Shown here: piece by piece, positions 53,293 through 63,059 of the stretch | Layout of the letters: every line of letters begins with the position of its first letter | Position numbering within the stretch: position 1 is the first letter of the stretch | Source: Yponomeuta sedellus | Taxonomy: Eukaryota > Arthropoda > Insecta > Lepidoptera > Yponomeutidae | Direction: 5' to 3' | NCBI GenBank assembly: GCA_934045075.1 | Contig: OW203738.1 | Location: forward strand, 4,703,487-4,767,486 | DNA length: 64,000 nt | Notes under the pieces: model-generated | Seen by the model: the letters and a program-made list of their open reading frames with translations, nothing else | Database searches by the model: none | What the model was told of the DNA's origin: nothing | Position numbers and translations under genes: made by a program

Positions 53293-53399
53293 ATTAGAGG
53301 TTTAACAATATTATATGGCTTTCTTAGTATTTCGATATCAAGCCTTGTGTTTCCCTACTGCTGGGGCACGGGTCTCTTCATGCATCGCAGGAAAGTACA

Positions 53400-54065
53400 T
53401 ACTTACGTACATTTAATGATTTCTAATCAGCAAAGTACAACAGGCTACATCTGTTAGCGCTACCAAAACCTATTTGCCCAGCTTAGCAAATGGCTAAAAC
53501 ACGTCACACAATTATTGACAAAGCGCGCATTGTTTTGTCACATTCCCCCTGCGTTGGTCCCCTAGCAATTAATCCATCGCCAGATGCGGCGCACTCGTCC
53601 GCCGATTTAATATCCAGTGTGTCCTGTCCACGTGGTATTGGTTAGTCGAATGGCCGATAGCCGGGCTGATTGCTGGGGTAATGGTTTCAGTGTGGCGACT
53701 TTGTTGTGGTTACCAGAATAGCTGGGGAAATAAGTACTTGTGAATGGATTTGTGACGCACTGAAAATGCGGATAGAAGTGCGGAGAAGATACAATATAGT
53801 GTTAAGCTTGGCCATTTGACTCAGTACATACCTAGTTGTCTCAATTGAATCTTCTGCGAAGCACTATTAATAGAGCCTTTGTACTAAGTATATCGCGGAG
53901 AAAAACAAGTAACGTTGTAGGTTTACAAACAAAAACCAGTGTAGGTTTAAACTAAACGTTACCTATGATGATGATAAGGATCCTTAAAACGCCACACAGT
54001 TCCAAATCGGTTAAAGCATTTGAAAGTCATGGTGCAATGAAGACACACACACACACACACACACC

Positions 54066-54096
<31 letters not shown>

Positions 54097-54370
54097 ATGG
54101 ACATAAACTTTCGTAAGCAATGTACATTATGATTCAATCAATCAGCTCACAATCATTCACTGCTGGTGTAATGACTCCTCCAATACACGGCACAACTGTC
54201 TGATATTATAACTGTTAAAGATTCACTTACATTTGCCAATGTCTGATGTTTCGTTTACACTCCTGTTTTATTTGGCCGTGTTGTAAAAACAATAACATGA
54301 ACCATGCACAACAACCCGCTTGTAAGAAGCAAAGCTCACAGAACCTAATAGCGACCTCTCTTTTTCCACA
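53400..54370. other. Pre-exon intronic block
   Basis: Mostly unique sequence with (AC)n tracts at 54042-54096. The pyrimidine-rich acceptor of the bHLH exon ends it (tctctttttccacag). Possible enhancer territory, with nothing diagnostic. Confidence 0.4.
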
Positions 54371-54371
54371 G

Positions 54372-55102
54372 ACCGCATTCTAGAGCGCGACGCGGGCTTC
54401 GTCTCCGGGGGCGACGACGACGACTCCTGCTCGGGCCCCGCGCACTCTGACGACTCCGGGGTGCGTCTGGCGGAGCCCCGCCGCGAACGCACCCCCACAA
54501 GGGCCCCGCCCAAGAAACGCATCCGCCTTAGCTCCAGGGAGGACCTAACCAGTCCCGAGAGCGAAGCCAGCAGTCCATTCAGACCCTGGTCCCTCGGCGA
54601 ACCCCAGCAGGAACCCCTATCCCTCGTCAAGAAGAGCGAATCGCCTCTCCTAAGACACAGGAGACGCGTGGAACCTCCTCCTGCCCCCATACCTCCGCCG
54701 CCGCCTGTAGCGCTGCCTGGTCCGCCCAGAGTCCCCCCACACCCAGCTGTTGAAGAGGCGTATGTAGAGAAAGCTAGCAGCGTCACCAGCCAGGGCAGGC
54801 CCCGAGAGCAGAGAAACTACAAAAACATGACCAGGGAAAGGCGGATAGAGGCGAACGCCAGGGAAAGGACGCGAGTGCACACGATAAGCGCGGCGTTTGA
54901 CACCCTGAGACGAGCCGTGCCTTCCTACAGTCACAACCAGAAGTTGTCAAAGCTCTCAGTGTTGCGGATAGCCTGTGCGTACATTGCGGCGCTATCAGCC
55001 GCCTCCGTGGACCCTGAGGGCGACTTGTCAGAAGTGGTGGAGAATGTTACACAGACGATACACACGGAGGGGAAGTTAAGGAAAAAGAAGGACGATCCGT
55101 AG
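54372..55102 (+). CDS. net: net/ATOH8-like bHLH transcription factor, last exon
   Basis: The exon encodes 243 residues after the splice: acidic serine-rich start ([11 protein letters not shown]), a nuclear-type basic stretch ([13 protein letters not shown]), a proline-rich linker ([19 protein letters not shown]), then the bHLH. The basic region [20 protein letters not shown] and helix 2 [18 protein letters not shown] carry the signature of the ATOH8/Net branch, including the [12 protein letters not shown] sequence and the [11 protein letters not shown] loop. The basic-region Glu and Arg residues for E-box contact are present. The C-terminus ends in a basic [10 protein letters not shown]. Nuclear transcription factor, in flies tied to wing-vein patterning (family knowledge). 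GC-rich coding contrasts with the AT-rich intron. Stop at 55100-55102. Confidence 0.9.
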
Positions 55103-55910
55103 AGTTTGTGTTGTGTGGTAGTGGTGTGTGGGAGCTTTGTCCGCTGCTCTGACGGTTTGGCTACAATGTATGGTATTTTAATTATGAAATGAAAGAGCTT
55201 AAAATTGCCTTGCAAACGACAATATTTTTCTTTAGTAAGACGATGGAGAGTATTGACCCATTGCCTAGAGAGGCTGAAATCAGTTCAGAGCAGTGTGCTA
55301 AGCGTCCTTGACTGTCACTTTTGCATTTAATATTCCAAATACATAGTAAGAGAGTGATTGTTTCTCAAAAAATTGCCTGGTGTTCGTCCTTTCACTGCAG
55401 CCGTCCGCAGAAGCCTAAGTAATGTTCGATGTTTACGTGAAAATAATTATGGATAATAATGTTTAGTACAAAATTTATACGACAATAATATTTAAGGAAT
55501 GTGGAATCATCACAAACTGTTAACACAGTAATGAACAATATTAAACACATCGTCGATGCAGACAAAGTACTATATTTAGGAATCTAACAACGCCGTTTAA
55601 AAAACTAGAAAATTCTTTCGGCTCCTTTGGTTGAAAATATTAAGGTGTTATTTATAAAACCAACACGATTTCTCTAAAAAACTCCTCCAATGCAGTGTAC
55701 ATAGTCTAAGATAGAAGGAAGGACCATTTTAAGCTGAATTTGGAGAGCCTAAGGAATCGTATTTTGTATAAACAATAACGTTTTGTGTTCCCAATAGGTA
55801 CAAAAGATTTGTACTCACGCCTTGATTGTGTAACTTTTCACGTATACATCTCTGTGCGAAAGCGGAATGTTTACTTACTTAGCTTAGCCGTATAGATAGG
55901 AGACGTAATA
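55103..55910 (+). other. Probable 3' UTR and downstream flank of the bHLH gene
   Basis: AT-rich, without repeats shared in the window. No canonical AATAAA is seen before about 56.8 kb outside mobile elements. ATTAAA near 55538 is the best nearby alternative. The transcript end is unresolved. Confidence 0.4.
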
Positions 55911-55911
55911 T

Positions 55912-56010
55912 GTAATATGGGCATTACCCCCTATGACAGCACAACGTGGCGCTCTTTAGGGGAGGGCTATGTCCAGCAGTGGACTAGTATAGCCTGACGA
56001 CGACGACGAC
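55912..56010 (+). repeat. Family F fragment
   Basis: gggcattaccccctatgaca ... gtccagcagtggactagtat...agcctgacgacgacgac. Confidence 0.6.
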
Positions 56011-56014
56011 ACAG

Positions 56015-56740
56015 ATGTTAAACATGAAAAATTACATAATGAAGGCGGAGAGTTGACACTAAATTTTTTACGCAGAAGTTTAGTTAAATGTTGCTTAACC
56101 CACTTAAGGGGGCCCAAGTAGTAACGTTACATTTACTCCAGACATTTTTTTACAAACACAAACGGCAAAATCTCTCAATCATGTTAATAGTGATTTTACG
56201 GAACCACGATTGAGAAGCTAGGATCACGGACCTGTGACTAGATAGCATTTATGCTACGTCGAATTTTCGCCATAGAATCACAACCATGACCCTACAATCA
56301 CTGTTTGCATGATTGGTCTGACACTTTTTTGGAAAAACGCGATCTGTTAAAATTTTTCGTTTTTCCATTTGTGCAGCTAGTAGTGTTACTTCATAGAGTC
56401 CTTTAAGAAAGAGGGGCAAGTCAGCCTTAAAGGCTAGTTGTTTTACGACATAAATTTTATGACCACTTCTGTGACGTTTAGGGCATACCCCCAGTTCCTA
56501 TTATGTATGGATGGATAACTCTGTTTTCCCATACAATACCGGAAGAAGAAACCTGGTGCACGCCCTAGCGACTAAACTTGTGTAAATTGGAATATAACAG
56601 TTAAATAATTGTGACCAGTACTTTGTCTAGCATTATAGAGACGACTGGAAAGAGATTTAACGAGTTATTTATAAAACACGATTGCTATAAACACGTCATA
56701 AGCACCGTATGTAGTGTGGTAGACACCACGGCTTAAAGCC
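56015..56740. other. Downstream flank without recognised features
   Basis: No gene or shared repeat seen. Confidence 0.35.
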
Positions 56741-56743
56741 TGG

Positions 56744-57055
56744 TTTGCATCTGCTTTGTTTTCATGCTTTTTAAGCATGCTTTCAAGTAGCACATGCATA
56801 GAGGTAGAATAAAATAGAGACGCTAAAAACGTATAACCGTAAGGGAAACCAAATTTTTTGGTGTTACCATACGAATAAAATAAAAACGCAGGCCTTCTGT
56901 TAAAGACACAGCCTACCTTTATTACTACGCGCGCCCACCGCGGAAAAACATGGGAAAACCCATAAAAAACGGGTGTAAGGATTTTGGCGTCTCTATTTTA
57001 TTGTATCATTATGTAAAGCATGCTTAAAAAGCATGAAAATAAAGCGAATGTAAAT
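56744..57055. mobile_element. MITE of about 312 bp with nested inverted repeats
   Basis: Outer inverted ends of about 42 bp contain tttcatgctttttaagcatg. An inner inverted pair, aataaaatagagacgc near 56810 and gcgtctctattttatt near 56990, is nested within. No coding. Confidence 0.75.
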
Positions 57056-57059
57056 CATG

Positions 57060-57670
57060 AAGAATGAAAATACTCTATTTACCGGAATCGTGTTTATATA
57101 AATACCACTGTCCGTGTCTCACGAGCTTTTTTGTGTGCGAAAGGCTGAAATACAATGTATAATACAAGTCTCGAATCTCTTGCAACATTGTTGAAAATTG
57201 TTAAACGTCGTTCGTAATTTGAAAGTGTACCTACTTATTTAATCGATGCCTGTGTAAAGTTCCTATAAAAGTCGTATTACCCGATCTCTATCGAAAAAGA
57301 CAATTTTAAGGTTGTAAGTTCAGGAAAAAGTAGATTTTTCAGGCCTCTTTACACTGTATGTATGTAAATTATTGGCTATAAGATGGAAAATATTTTACCT
57401 ACTTATAAAAAAAACCGAGTCAGTAGTTTTAACATGCCTGTAAATATGTGTAAAGTATTTTTTTTTTGTTTGGTATAAGTTGTAAATATTGTAAATTAGG
57501 ATGAGTTATATAGTTTTTGTTTTGTTAAAGAAACCCCACCACAAAATTATTTTTAGTTGGTAAATTGATCACAAACTATAATAGTGGATTTGATCGTTGT
57601 TGTAAATTCTAACTGTTGTTACTTTGCCTACCTACTTTGCATTTCAGACTATTGCTCTTATATTTAGAGT
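57060..57670. other. Unassigned flank
   Basis: AT-rich sequence with poly(A)/poly(T) tracts. Nothing supported. Confidence 0.35.
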
Positions 57671-57673
57671 ATC

Positions 57674-57952
57674 ACGGCTAGAACCCGAAACGCGGCTACT
57701 CCTAGGTTTAGCCGGTTAGTTTTATCCAACAGGGTATGGTTGGATCTAGTTGTAGCCGGCATGATATTGGCTAAACCAGGTATCAGCCTAAAATTAGGGT
57801 TTGGTTGGACCATGTTCTAGCCGGAATGATACCAGCTCAACCTAGTTTTACCCGAAAACAACCGGCTAATACTAGATTTAACCAAGAGGCAATGGCTACA
57901 CCTAGTTGTTACCGGCTAAAACTAGGAGTAGACGCGCTTCGGGGTTTAGCCG
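57674..57952. mobile_element. MITE with TAGCCGG-rich interior
   Basis: Inverted ends of about 45 bp: cggctagaacccgaaacgcg ... ctactcctag at the left and the complement ending gcgcttcggggtttagccg at the right. The interior carries many scattered tagccgg / ccggcta motifs in both orientations, giving an array-like appearance. Confidence 0.7.
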
Positions 57953-58034
57953 TAATGTCAAAAACATTCCTTGAAACACTTCGTAAACATGGTTTTAGTC
58001 TGTGGTAGAGACTTAAAAAGGGATCTTTTTATGT

Positions 58035-58215
58035 AGCCTATAAAGGGCCCACTGCAGGGCACAGGACTTCTCTCAGAGAGAGTATGGGCTTAATTACCAC
58101 GCGTACCCACCGCGTATTGCCAATTTCAAGCGCTGAGGACTTTGAACACCACCGACAGGTTTCCTCACGATGTTTTCCTTCACCGTTAGCGAGTGGTATT
58201 GCTACTATAACCTCA
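58035..58215 (-). repeat. Family A SINE, 3' part
   Basis: gcacaggacttctctcagag ... cgcgtacccaccgcgtattg ... caggtttcctcacgatgttt ... gttagcgagtggtattgcta. Confidence 0.65.
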
Positions 58216-58231
58216 CAAACGTAAATAATTA

Positions 58232-58500
58232 TATTATTTTCAATGCACTAACCCGTGCTAAGGACAATTTTAAAAACCTATTCAGAGGCTAAAAATTCCA
58301 CCCATGCCGGGATTCGAACCCGCGACCTCTGGCTATCCGTGCCAGCGCTCTTTCCAACTGAGCTAATGGGCGACTCACCGGCATCAGTGAAATTTCGAAC
58401 CTCTTTACAATATTCTCTGTATTACGTACAGGCAGCGACATCTGGCTGAAGTAATTTGCATCACTTGGGTGCAATTTTTAGCCTCTAAATAGGTTTTTAA
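58232..58500 (-). mobile_element. Family B: tRNA-like core flanked by terminal inverted repeats
   Basis: Best copy of the family. On the minus strand the tRNA-like core has A box tagctcagttggaaagagcg and B box ggttcgaatccc (58310-58370). It is bounded on both sides by inverted aaaacctatttagaggctaa / agcctctgaataggttttta sequences, plus a cacccatg motif. An outer tgcactaacccgtgctaagg tail lies at the left. Pol III-type core plus inverted ends is an unusual mix. Confidence 0.75.
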
Positions 58501-58519
58501 AATGTAAATAACTTAGAAA

Positions 58520-58620
58520 ACAAAGTCAATTGTACATTTCCGCACTGGGAATCGAACCCTGTCTCTCTCGCTTCCGAGACCATTGTGGGTAGACCCACTG
58601 GGCTACCACAGCACATATAA
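58520..58620 (-). repeat. Another tRNA-like SINE head
   Basis: On the minus strand: tgtggtagcccagtgggtct (A-box region) and gggttcgattccc (B box). Adjacent to a family B copy. No intact acceptor stem identified. Confidence 0.5.
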
Positions 58621-58624
58621 TGCG

Positions 58625-59095
58625 TTCATAGAGTGTTTTAAGGGACTGTGTTACTAACAACTCATGTTAACAATACACGACTTGAAAACGATTTGAATTA
58701 TATCTCCAGTGAATTTCAGAACTACACTTGACAATAAGGTTCTGAATTTCGGTCCCATTTGTAAAAAAACACGATTCCTTAAATCACTCCTCAGTGGCAT
58801 TTTAAATAGTAGGTATGTGATAAAGGAAAAACTGCCTCGGAGGAGTGTTTTAGAGGAATCGCGGTTTCATAAATAACACTGTTACAGTTTAGTTTTAAAA
58901 TGCATTGTGATAATAAATATATGCCTATTTTATTCAATTATAGGTATCGCTTGTGTAGAATATACATACGAGTATTTAAATTAATTAATAGATTACGAGT
59001 AAGAGGAAACACCAAGAAAGACTAATAAACGGAGGAAAGTACAGAAATTAACTTTTTGTTTCATTAAACTTATAACGCCGTATAGCAAATTAGGC
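58625..59095. other. Unassigned flank
   Basis: No supported features. Confidence 0.35.
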
Positions 59096-59099
59096 ATAC

Positions 59100-59340
59100 C
59101 TATACTGCGAATGTGAGTGCAAGAACTGGTAAGGGACGTCCCAGGCGGACATACATCGAACAAATTGGGGATCTATTAACAAAAGGGAAGATAAAAAGTA
59201 CCCCGAACCAGCGTGCGTGCATGCAACGACTTATGAACGTTGATAAAGCGAAGGTGATCTGTAAGGATCGTGGCCAGTGGCAGTCCCTGGTCTCTGCCTA
59301 CCCCTCTGGGATACAGGCGTGAGGTTATGCATGTATGTAT
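59100..59340 (+). pseudogene. LINE family D 3' coding remnant, clearest copy
   Basis: One uninterrupted frame (59113-59322) reads KGRPRRTYIEQIGDLLTKGK, then NQRACMQRLMNVDKAKVICK and DRGQWQSLVSAYPSGIQA. It is the C-terminus of an insect non-LTR polymerase. It is followed by the usual tail and a short TATG run (59330-59345), the same setting that seeded the array at 37124. Confidence 0.7.
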
Positions 59341-59384
59341 GCATGCAAATAAGACATCAGATTAAGTCATATCTTATGCAGCTT

Positions 59385-59490
59385 CTGTACCTCCCACTGC
59401 AGGGCAGAGGCCTTCTCTCAGAGAGAGAGTATGGGAGGCATCGGGCACCTGACAACCTCAGGTTTCCTCACGACGTTTTCCTTGAAATTA
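59385..59490 (-). repeat. Family A SINE fragment
   Basis: cactgcagggcagaggcctt ... ctcagagagagagtatggg ... caggtttcctcacgacgttt. Confidence 0.6.
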
Positions 59491-59566
59491 ATTTACTGTG
59501 GCAAAACACGGGGTACATTTTGCAGTTGTAATTCCTTCTTACCTCTTACACTTATCTTTACCGTTC

Positions 59567-59870
59567 GTTATCAACCCTTGTATGTCACCACTGCTGGGGC
59601 ACGGGTGTCTTCCTGCATCGCAGGAAGGTTAGGCCATACTCCACCACGGGGGCCAAGTCCGGGTTGGTGGAGGGTTGTAAGACAGTGGCAGGTCTTACAG
59701 TCGGAAGTTATCAAGCCGCCCGTAAGGCCTCTGACATGTCTTAACGACTGCCATTATATGACAGCCGGCACCAACGGCTTAACGTGCCTTGCGAAGCACG
59801 GAAGCGCTCGGAAAAATGGCGGTAGTCACGGGACGCTCACCCATCCTGTACCTGACCGCGCCCGTTGTGG
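59567..59870 (+). mobile_element. Family C SINE-like repeat
   Basis: From caacccttgtatgtcaccac to gcgcccgttgtgggcg. Lacks the palindromic tail and has a small internal deletion near the gctcggaaaaatggcgg junction. Confidence 0.7.
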
Positions 59871-59904
59871 GCGAATAGTATTGCTGCTAATAACTACCTA
59901 CTTA

Positions 59905-60020
59905 CACACAGATCGGAGTGGTCCCTTAACCCATCTAGTGTGAGTGAAGATATCACTGGACGCTGTATAAATCATCTCATTAAGTAGATGCAAAAAAGGC
60001 CAATATTATTATTATTACAC
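59905..60020 (+). repeat. Family E repeat
   Basis: cggagtggtcccttaaccca ... aagatatcactggacgctgt ... gcaaaaaaggccaatattat with ATT repeats. Confidence 0.65.
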
Positions 60021-60139
60021 ACAACACAGAAAACAATATCATTGGATTAGAACTCACGACCTCCCGAAACGTGAGGCCGGTGTTCAAGTCAAGCAAATTA
60101 TTTTACGTTAAACTCACCTTAATAATAAAAAGATAATAC

Positions 60140-60555
60140 ACCTTATCGTGTCGTAAAAGGCGACTAAGGGACACAAACCGGGGGGTGGGCAGCAGCGCCC
60201 CCTGCAGTACAATTCCACCAAACTGCGATCCCCAACTCGCATGCCCAGCGTGGGTATTATGGGCATTACCCCATATGATGGCACCGCGGCTTGGTTGGCT
60301 CCGCACGTATTGACTAGTCTTTCCTGTGGGCTAGGCCGACTAAGCTGTCAGGATGGTATAGGTGCTGGGCAAGCCTACACCATCTATAAAACCATGTCCC
60401 AGGCACTACAGCGTCGGAGTGGTCCCTTCACCCATCTCGTGTGAGTGAAGATACCACTGGAACCTGTATAAATCATCTCATTAAGTTGATGCAAAAAAGG
60501 CGCTCATTAGGGGAAGGCTATGTCCAGCAGTGGACTAATATAGCCTGAAGAAGAA
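60140..60555 (+). mobile_element. Family F repeat split by a family E insertion
   Basis: Family F runs 60145-60295 (cgtgtcgtaaaaggcgacta to atgatggcacc) and resumes at about 60510 (aggctatgtccagcagtgga ... agcctgaag). The intervening 60300-60510 is family E in the uninverted arrangement. Confidence 0.7.
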
Positions 60556-60659
60556 TACACCTTATTACTCAATTCAGCTCAATGAAAAGGCTTTAGCTTT
60601 TTATATAGACAATTTATTTTGAGAATAAAAACTGCACCTATAGTAAAACTTTAGCCTTA

Positions 60660-60755
60660 AGTAATGAGATACGCCGTCCAATGGCACCTTCATTCACACT
60701 AGATGGGTGAAGGCACCCCTCGGCCGCTGTCAATGTCTGGGACATTGGGCCCATA
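60660..60755 (-). repeat. Family E repeat, reverse
   Basis: cgtccaatggcaccttcatt ... gtctgggacattg. A stub of family B ends (aaaaacctattcagaggcta) follows at 60765-60795. Confidence 0.6.
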
Positions 60756-60799
60756 CAAAGATATTTTAAAAACCTATTCAGAGGCTAAAAACAGAAACA

Positions 60800-62725
60800 A
60801 AATAGGTACAGAAAGAATATACTTACCCATACAAAGAGTATTAGCAAAGATTGCGACGGAGTTAAAGCCAGTTTATAACGGGAACTCCTTAAATAAACCG
60901 GTTTAACGCTGCTGTAAGAGTGTTTTAGTGGGATCCTTTCATAAATCTTCCTCTTCCGCTCTTCCTTATTTTTTCAAGATACGAAGACTCGTAACGAAAG
61001 CAAAAAATATATATTCAATTAAAATTAAAAACTAATAGTTTTAATTTAATTTAATGTGGTCTGCTACCATACACAGCAGCGTATGTAAAACTGCAACTAT
61101 GCTGAGCCTCTGTCCTTTATTTTAAACGTAATTGAGTACGTATTTTATATAAACCTCTGTATTTTAAACTTGAGTGATGAAAGTCCAATTGATTTATTGG
61201 TAGGTATATTTGAAAGTGAATATTAAAATCAAGTAGGTACAAACCTAATCAATAATGGGGTATCCCATTTCGATAAAATATAAGCAGATAGTTATATACT
61301 AAAGATCCCATAGTTCTATACCTTTTTATTATGTCATATCCGATAGCACCTTGACCTAATCTTACAACAAATAAAAAAAAAAAATAGGATATCCTATTTG
61401 AAAAAAAAGTGAGCTAAAAATGTGCAACTTCCTATATTGACAAAAAGGCACGTGTAGCGTTATCTGCCAGGCCCCCAAAGCAGCTGGGTTGATGATAACA
61501 AGCTTATTGTTCGCTAAACAGATGTCCTGCCCTTCCATTTAGACGGTTTGGTACTTCCTACTTTATTGAAGGTCTTCCTTTGGTATAAGGGGTCCTACTT
61601 CCTTCAGCTTTACCGGAAAGATTAGTGTCCATCCTTAGGCATATAACAAGATGTTTTTAGGGTTCTCCGCGCATTATTTTTTATTTGAAACCCAACATTC
61701 CACATTGTATTAGTTGTATAAAAGCGCCATCTAGATTTTAGTAGCTGCATAATAAAATATTTTGCTACTCACCCATAGATGGCTTTGATTGAAGTTTTTT
61801 TTTTAACGCTACAAAAAAAAACGTTGGCGGAAATGACGTTTTTATATAAGTTCTGGCTTATTTGTCTATGTCCCAAAAAAAAGATAATAAAGTTGGCGGG
61901 AATACATAAAATTACTTAATTAAATAATTTCCAATTTGTTAAGTTACATACAAGTTTCGTAAATAATTCTTTGGCATCGACTAGTGGTGCAGGTTTGGTG
62001 AGGTATAAAGGTAAGTTGGTACTATTATTTCATGAAAAAGCGACATTTTCGGAACATTATTTATTATAATACCTTAAATTTAATTACTAAGCAGTCCATT
62101 TCAAGCAACGCGTATCCAAATGGGTGCCAAGGCACTTTACGCTACAATATCTCGCCCCGCACGGAACACAGGTGTAGTTTGATGGGAAACCGCATATAGC
62201 GCAGAAATGGCGTTCGGGGAAACTGCGAAATAAAGGGGTTAATTGAGTTTCAGTTAAATGTTTCTAAATTATCGAGAAGTAGAGTGATGCGAGATTAGCA
62301 TAGAATTTTATTCTCTAAAGACGCTGCTTTAGAGAATAACATTCCTGTTCGTGTTTTTCATTAAACATAACACTCAAAACATACACAAACAAAACAATCT
62401 GATTATTTTCATAGTGTGCAAGCAAGAGCCACCTTTTAAAGTAGTTAGTTGGTTTTAGTTTTATTCTTGCTTTATCGCGAAAAACAAGCTCAAAAACACG
62501 GATCAAAAACCGCGCATATCAAATGAAATGAAATAGTTTATGAAATGTCGTACAGTTGGTGGTCAGTACAATAAATAGCGGTCTAGACATTTCATCCGTC
62601 CAGGAATGCAAAAATTATGTCTAGAAGTAATGTTTTACGTATAAAATAATCTAATTTCCTACTTATTTACATAACATATAATTTTTTTTTTACAAAGTTA
62701 TTACGTGATGCTCTTTAGTCGAATA
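60800..62725. other. Unassigned flank
   Basis: About 1.9 kb, AT-rich, with poly(A) tracts. No coding, RNA gene or shared repeat supported. Confidence 0.35.
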
Positions 62726-62729
62726 TAGA

Positions 62730-62805
62730 TAGATAGATAGATAGAGAACACTTTATTACACAACAAGAAAAATATTACAACCATGATTCTTAAATCTAAG
62801 TAATG
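62730..62805 (-). repeat. Family G tail, reverse
   Basis: (GATA)n followed by gagaacactttattacacaa and atattacaaccatgattctt, the same as 300-360. Confidence 0.65.
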
Positions 62806-62969
62806 TTATAATTTCTGTAACATGTCTGAAGCTAAGAAGAAAGTTGTGGATTGGCTGAGTACGCTAGATTACACAGAAACAGAAAAACTATTAAAAATAT
62901 GCAAGTAAATAAATATACACACAAAATATAACAAGACTTCCACAGTCATGCAAGAGGTCCCGAACAAAC

Positions 62970-63055
62970 ACTCATACACATACACGCTGACACACACAAA
63001 CACACATACACACCCTCATACACACACACACACACCCTGACACACATACACTAAA
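62970..63055 (+). repeat. Degenerate (CA)n tract
   Basis: cacacaaacacacatacaca interspersed with CCCTCAT/CCCTGA breaks. Confidence 0.75.
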
Positions 63056-63059
63056 CTCA

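Larger units (their letters stand above)
1545..54371 (+). other. Inferred 52.8-kb intron of the net/ATOH8-like gene
   Basis: It is bounded by a GT donor at 1545 and an AG acceptor at 54370-54371 preceded by a pyrimidine tract. Nearly all mobile elements in the window lie within it, including a Polinton in the same transcriptional orientation that carries its own AATAAA signals. Stretches without obvious repeats (about 23.2-23.7, 33.1-35.2, 35.55-36.59, 39.15-40.57 and 53.4-54.0 kb) are where intronic enhancers might lie. Nothing in them is identifiable by eye. Confidence 0.6.

Noticed and set aside
54268..54934. Long open frames on the minus strand over the bHLH exon
   Set aside because: They are shadows of the GC-rich coding exon. 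No domain, and the + strand bHLH is unambiguous.
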